Below are positions 38,141 to 41,148 of a stretch of 41,148 nucleotides of DNA, one piece after another. The stretch is from Bacteroidota bacterium (GTDB lineage Bacteria > Bacteroidota > Bacteroidia > UKL13-3): contig JAUXUD010000056.1 of NCBI GenBank assembly GCA_030680835.1, forward strand, positions 1-41,148, read 5' to 3'. A program made the translations under genes and the position numbers. The notes beneath the pieces are model-generated. The model saw nothing but the letters and a program-made list of their open reading frames with translations. It ran no database searches and was not told the origin of the DNA. Positions within the stretch are counted from its first letter, which is position 1; every line of letters begins with the position of its first letter.

Positions 38141-38205
38141 AATTTAAACTTTAACTAATTGAATAAAAATCTCAAATTTTAAATCCCATCCCGATAGCTC
38201 CATTT
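38141..38205. other. Longer intergenic gap inside the kinase array
   Basis: All other gaps between array kinases are 3 or 10 bases; this one is 65. On the minus strand it contains TTAAAATTTG about 30 bases before the kinase 5 ATG, which is near the TAnnTTTG box but not exact. It could hold an internal promoter or mark an independent duplication junction. No hairpin is evident. Confidence 0.25.
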
Positions 38206-40713
38206 TTACTGCATAGGTAATGTGATTATAAATTCAGTGCCTTTACCCACTTCACTTTTAACTTCTATATTTCCCTTATGGTTTTCGATAATTCCGTATG
38301 AAATGGAAAGTCCGAGGCCGGTTCCTTTTCCTACCGCTTTGGTGGTAAAAAAGGGTTCAAAAATATGTGACCTTATTTCCTCAGGCATCCCCGAACCTGT
38401 ATCACTAAAATGAATAATTATTTGATCGTCTTTTTGTAATGTTTTTATTCGAATGATTCCTTCACCATCAATTGCATCTGCCGCATTCGATAATATATTC
38501 ATAAAAACCTGATTCAACTGGCCGGGGTAACAAATAATTTCAGGAATTCCGGAAAACTCTTTCTCGAGGGTTATCTTTCCTTTTATCTTGTTATTTAATA
38601 TAACCAGGGTGCTGTTGATTCCTTCTTCCAGATTTGCTTTTTTCATATCGCTTTCATCAAGCCTTGAAAAATTTCGCAAACCCTTTACAATTTCAGAAGT
38701 CCTCAAAGCCCCGTTTCGGATGGTGTTGATGAGTACTTCCATTTCCGGTAAAAGACTTTTCAATTCGATTTCTTTTCTTACGGAATCAATTATTTCCCAC
38801 AATTCTGCAGGCGTATGTTTTGAATCATGCACTTCGATAAATTCAAGCAGTTTTTTCAGGTCTTCATAATTTTCCCTGAGCGATTCGATACCTCCTGAAA
38901 TAAAATTAACCGGGTTGTTGATCTCATGTGCCACCCCTGCAGTGAGTACCCCCAGTGAGGCCATTTTTTCAGCGTCCACCAATTTGCTCTGAGCCGACTT
39001 TAACTGCTCAAAGGCTTCAGTCATCTTGCTGTATGAACTTGCATTCTGGATCGCCGTTGTAATATATGATGCCAGCGACCTTAATATATCCAGATGGTAT
39101 TGGTTGTATGCAAATTTACGGAAACTCTGTACTGTTAAAATACCAATGGGTTCATTGTTGAATAATAAGGGCATATAAATCATCGAGTGCGGACTGGATG
39201 ATTGGGTTCCATCTTCGAGTACTGCTATTTTGTGTTCATATTTTTTTATATAACGGGCATATTCTTTTTCAACTTCATTGATAAATATTTCGACTTTATT
39301 CTCAATGCACGAAACCGGGAATTGATTTTTATCTTCCATGGAACGGGTATAAGGCTGATACCTTTTACCATTCTCAATAGCCAGTTTATAGTTGATGGTA
39401 TTTTCACCGGAAGAATAAATACCGATCCCGAAAACACTTGCGTCCATCAAACTGTTCACATTTTCGTAAACCGTATTTAAAATGGTATCCAGATTCAGGG
39501 TTGATGTAATTTCCTGTCCGATTTCAGTCAGTAATTTTAGCTTGCTAAACGTACTCTCCAGTTCATCTTTCTGCAAACGCAATTCCAGGGTTCTTTTTTC
39601 AACCTCCTGTTCCAGATCAATATTTTTATGTTCGATTTCTGTTTTTTGTTTTTCGATTAAATGAAAGGCTTTCGAATTTTCAAGCGCGGTCGCAACAAAA
39701 ATGGCAATATTTCTCAGGGCGCTTAAATGGTAAGGCGTATACGCATTTTTTTCATAGGATTGTACCGTAATCAAACCAATAATTCTGTTTTTTACCATCA
39801 TCGGCATATAGATTAATGAGTGCTGAAATTCAGGCATTGAACCATCTTCAAGTCTGGCACTTTCTATATTTAAGTTGGCAAAACTTTTTATGTATTTGCT
39901 GTACTCAATTTCAACATTATTGATAAACACTTCTTTTTTATTCTCAATACACCATACCGGGAATTGGTCTTTATCCTCCATGGTTCTACTATAGGGCTGG
40001 TATCTTTTCCCCTTATCAAAAGCCAGTTTATAATCAATGGATGAATCTTCAATATTATATACCCCAATGCCGAAAACGCTTGCATCCATCAACTGATTCA
40101 CGTTTTCATAAACGGTATTTAAAATCGTTTCCAGATCAAGTGTTGATGTTATTTCCTGTCCGATTTCACTCAGTAACTGCACATTTTTATAGGAGTCATT
40201 TACCTGTTGTTTTAACAGTTCAATTTCTTCATCTTTTGTCCGGATGATTGAATACAAGTCTGCTTCCGCCTGATCCTTTGGTTCAGAGCTAAGGTGTATT
40301 GGCGCTTCGGTTTTTACGGTTTCGTTTCGCCTGCTGCCTAATTTGATGAGGGCTTCATCCAACACCTGTTTGAGCTCATCTTTTACCCAGGGTTTTTTAA
40401 TATACTTTTGAATTTTACCGGTGTTTAATGCTTCAATTACGGTTTCGATATCACTGTATCCGGTCATGATCATGCGAACACTGTCAGGTATATCCGGCAA
40501 CGATGTTAAAAACTCAACACCACTGGTATGCGGCATCCGCTGATCGGATATAATCATATCAACCGGATTATCCCTTAACAATGCAATTCCGTCTTTGGCA
40601 GAAGAAACCGTATAAATATCGTAATGCCTCCTGAACGAAGATTTAAAAACATGCAAATTGTCTTCTTCATCATCTACGTATAAAATTTTGGGTTTGGCGT
40701 CAATGCTCTGCAT
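38206..40713 (-). CDS. Array kinase 6: REC-GAF-GAF-HisKA-HATPase, 835 aa
   Basis: The receiver (Asp57, [13 protein letters not shown]) is followed by an acidic linker (SSEPKDQAEADLYSIIRTKD), GAF1, GAF2, HisKA His596 and HATPase ([14 protein letters not shown]). GAF2 is the odd one among the twelve complete GAF domains: the otherwise constant [11 protein letters not shown] reads FPVSCIENKVE, and the following FINDV reads FINEV. This suggests relaxed or changed ligand binding in that domain. The GAF1 variable segment (KYIKSFANLNIESARLEDG) is longer than in the others. The start ATG lies three bases after the stop of the partial upstream gene. Confidence 0.92.
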   Translation of the reverse strand: MQSIDAKPKILYVDDEEDNLHVFKSSFRRHYDIYTVSSAKDGIALLRDNPVDMIISDQRMPHTSGVEFLTSLPDIPDSVRMIMTGYSDIETVIEALNTGKIQKYIKKPWVKDELKQVLDEALIKLGSRRNETVKTEAPIHLSSEPKDQAEADLYSIIRTKDEEIELLKQQVNDSYKNVQLLSEIGQEITSTLDLETILNTVYENVNQLMDASVFGIGVYNIEDSSIDYKLAFDKGKRYQPYSRTMEDKDQFPVWCIENKKEVFINNVEIEYSKYIKSFANLNIESARLEDGSMPEFQHSLIYMPMMVKNRIIGLITVQSYEKNAYTPYHLSALRNIAIFVATALENSKAFHLIEKQKTEIEHKNIDLEQEVEKRTLELRLQKDELESTFSKLKLLTEIGQEITSTLNLDTILNTVYENVNSLMDASVFGIGIYSSGENTINYKLAIENGKRYQPYTRSMEDKNQFPVSCIENKVEIFINEVEKEYARYIKKYEHKIAVLEDGTQSSSPHSMIYMPLLFNNEPIGILTVQSFRKFAYNQYHLDILRSLASYITTAIQNASSYSKMTEAFEQLKSAQSKLVDAEKMASLGVLTAGVAHEINNPVNFISGGIESLRENYEDLKKLLEFIEVHDSKHTPAELWEIIDSVRKEIELKSLLPEMEVLINTIRNGALRTSEIVKGLRNFSRLDESDMKKANLEEGINSTLVILNNKIKGKITLEKEFSGIPEIICYPGQLNQVFMNILSNAADAIDGEGIIRIKTLQKDDQIIIHFSDTGSGMPEEIRSHIFEPFFTTKAVGKGTGLGLSISYGIIENHKGNIEVKSEVGKGTEFIITLPMQ

Positions 40714-40716
40714 AAT

Positions 40717-41148
40717 TTATGAATAATGTATGGGTAATGAAATGATAAACTCTGTTCCTGTTCCGGGTTCACTTTTTACCGTAATGGTTCCATTGTGGGT
40801 ATTAATAATTCCAAAAGATATCGACATGCCCAATCCGGTTCCTTTCCCGACAGGCTTGGTGGTAAAAAATGGTTCAAAAATATGGGCGCGTACTTCTTCA
40901 GGCATTCCTTTACCGGTATCTCTGAAAGAGATACAAACTGACTGATCCTGCTGCCAGGTTTTAATATATATTTCGCCCTCTCCTTCAATGGCATCTGCGG
41001 CATTTGCCAGTATATTCATAAAAACCTGATTCAACTGTCCCGGATAACATAAAATCTCAGGAAGATTTCCGTAATTCTTTATTATTTCAACCCGGTTCTT
41101 AACCTGATTGCCTAATATGACCAGGGTTGAATCAATCCCTTCTTCCAG
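40717..41148 (-). CDS. Array kinase 7, C-terminal part only (HATPase), cut by window edge
   Basis: The frame is open from the right edge to the TAA-type stop at 40717, giving 143 residues. These cover the last part of a HisKA linker ([20 protein letters not shown]), the N-box ([21 protein letters not shown]), G1 (DTGKGM) and G2 (GKGTGLGMSISFG). The ends of the paralogs align with it over the whole length. It is the most diverged HATPase in the array: GLGM replaces GLGL, INTHNGT replaces IEKHKGT, and DTGKGM replaces D-GSGM. Its receiver and GAF domains, if present, lie outside the window. Confidence 0.88.
   Translation of the reverse strand: MEEGIDSTLVILGNQVKNRVEIIKNYGNLPEILCYPGQLNQVFMNILANAADAIEGEGEIYIKTWQQDQSVCISFRDTGKGMPEEVRAHIFEPFFTTKPVGKGTGLGMSISFGIINTHNGTITVKSEPGTGTEFIISLPIHYS

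Overview
The window looks like part of a Bacteroidota chromosome (a Chitinophagales, Sphingobacteriales or Flavobacteriales-like lineage; the exact order cannot be set from this sequence). The DNA is AT-rich and Shine-Dalgarno signals are weak. Lineage markers include a type IX secretion C-terminal sorting domain, a TonB-dependent receptor with an N-terminal carboxypeptidase-regulatory-like domain, Omp28-, DUF6029- and DUF1684-type envelope proteins, and a TAnnTTTG-type promoter candidate. No rRNA, tRNA, CRISPR array, transposase or phage gene was seen.

Positions 1-6.7 kb: a DUF1028 protein cut by the left edge, an SDR-DUF2867 oxidoreductase, and divergently a 1449-residue activator of the 2-hydroxyacyl-CoA dehydratase (BcrAD/BadFG) type. 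6.7-10.2 kb (minus): a tightly overlapped operon of birA, coaX, an outer-membrane barrel protein, lptC and a previously unlisted 55-residue two-helix membrane protein. It joins cofactor genes to envelope and LPS-export genes. 10.2-14 kb (plus): rsfS with an unusual lysine-repeat N-terminus, then DUF6029, Omp28-like and DUF1684 envelope proteins. 14-17 kb (minus): a PagL-like barrel, an APC permease and a GmhB-type phosphatase. 17-21 kb (plus): a polyprenol-phosphate-mannose synthase-like glycosyltransferase, a palindromic repeat element, rpe and a TonB-dependent receptor. 21.2-24.7 kb (minus): a 1137-residue secreted protein with fourteen RCC1 repeats.

24.8-41.1 kb (minus) is the most striking part. 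It holds six complete and one partial paralogous genes in head-to-tail order, each about 2.5 kb. Every complete one encodes receiver - coiled coil - GAF - coiled coil - GAF - HisKA - HATPase. Between most of them are gaps of 3 or 10 bases. A stand-alone receiver protein follows at the downstream end. All six complete copies keep the receiver Asp57 and the HisKA histidine, and none has a membrane segment or a DNA-binding domain. The array therefore looks like a family of soluble sensor kinases, each carrying its own N-terminal receiver. A short segment inside the GAF domains varies strongly, and its versions recur between different genes and between GAF positions, which suggests duplication with reshuffling. 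The array continues past the right edge, so its total size, its first gene and its promoter are not visible.
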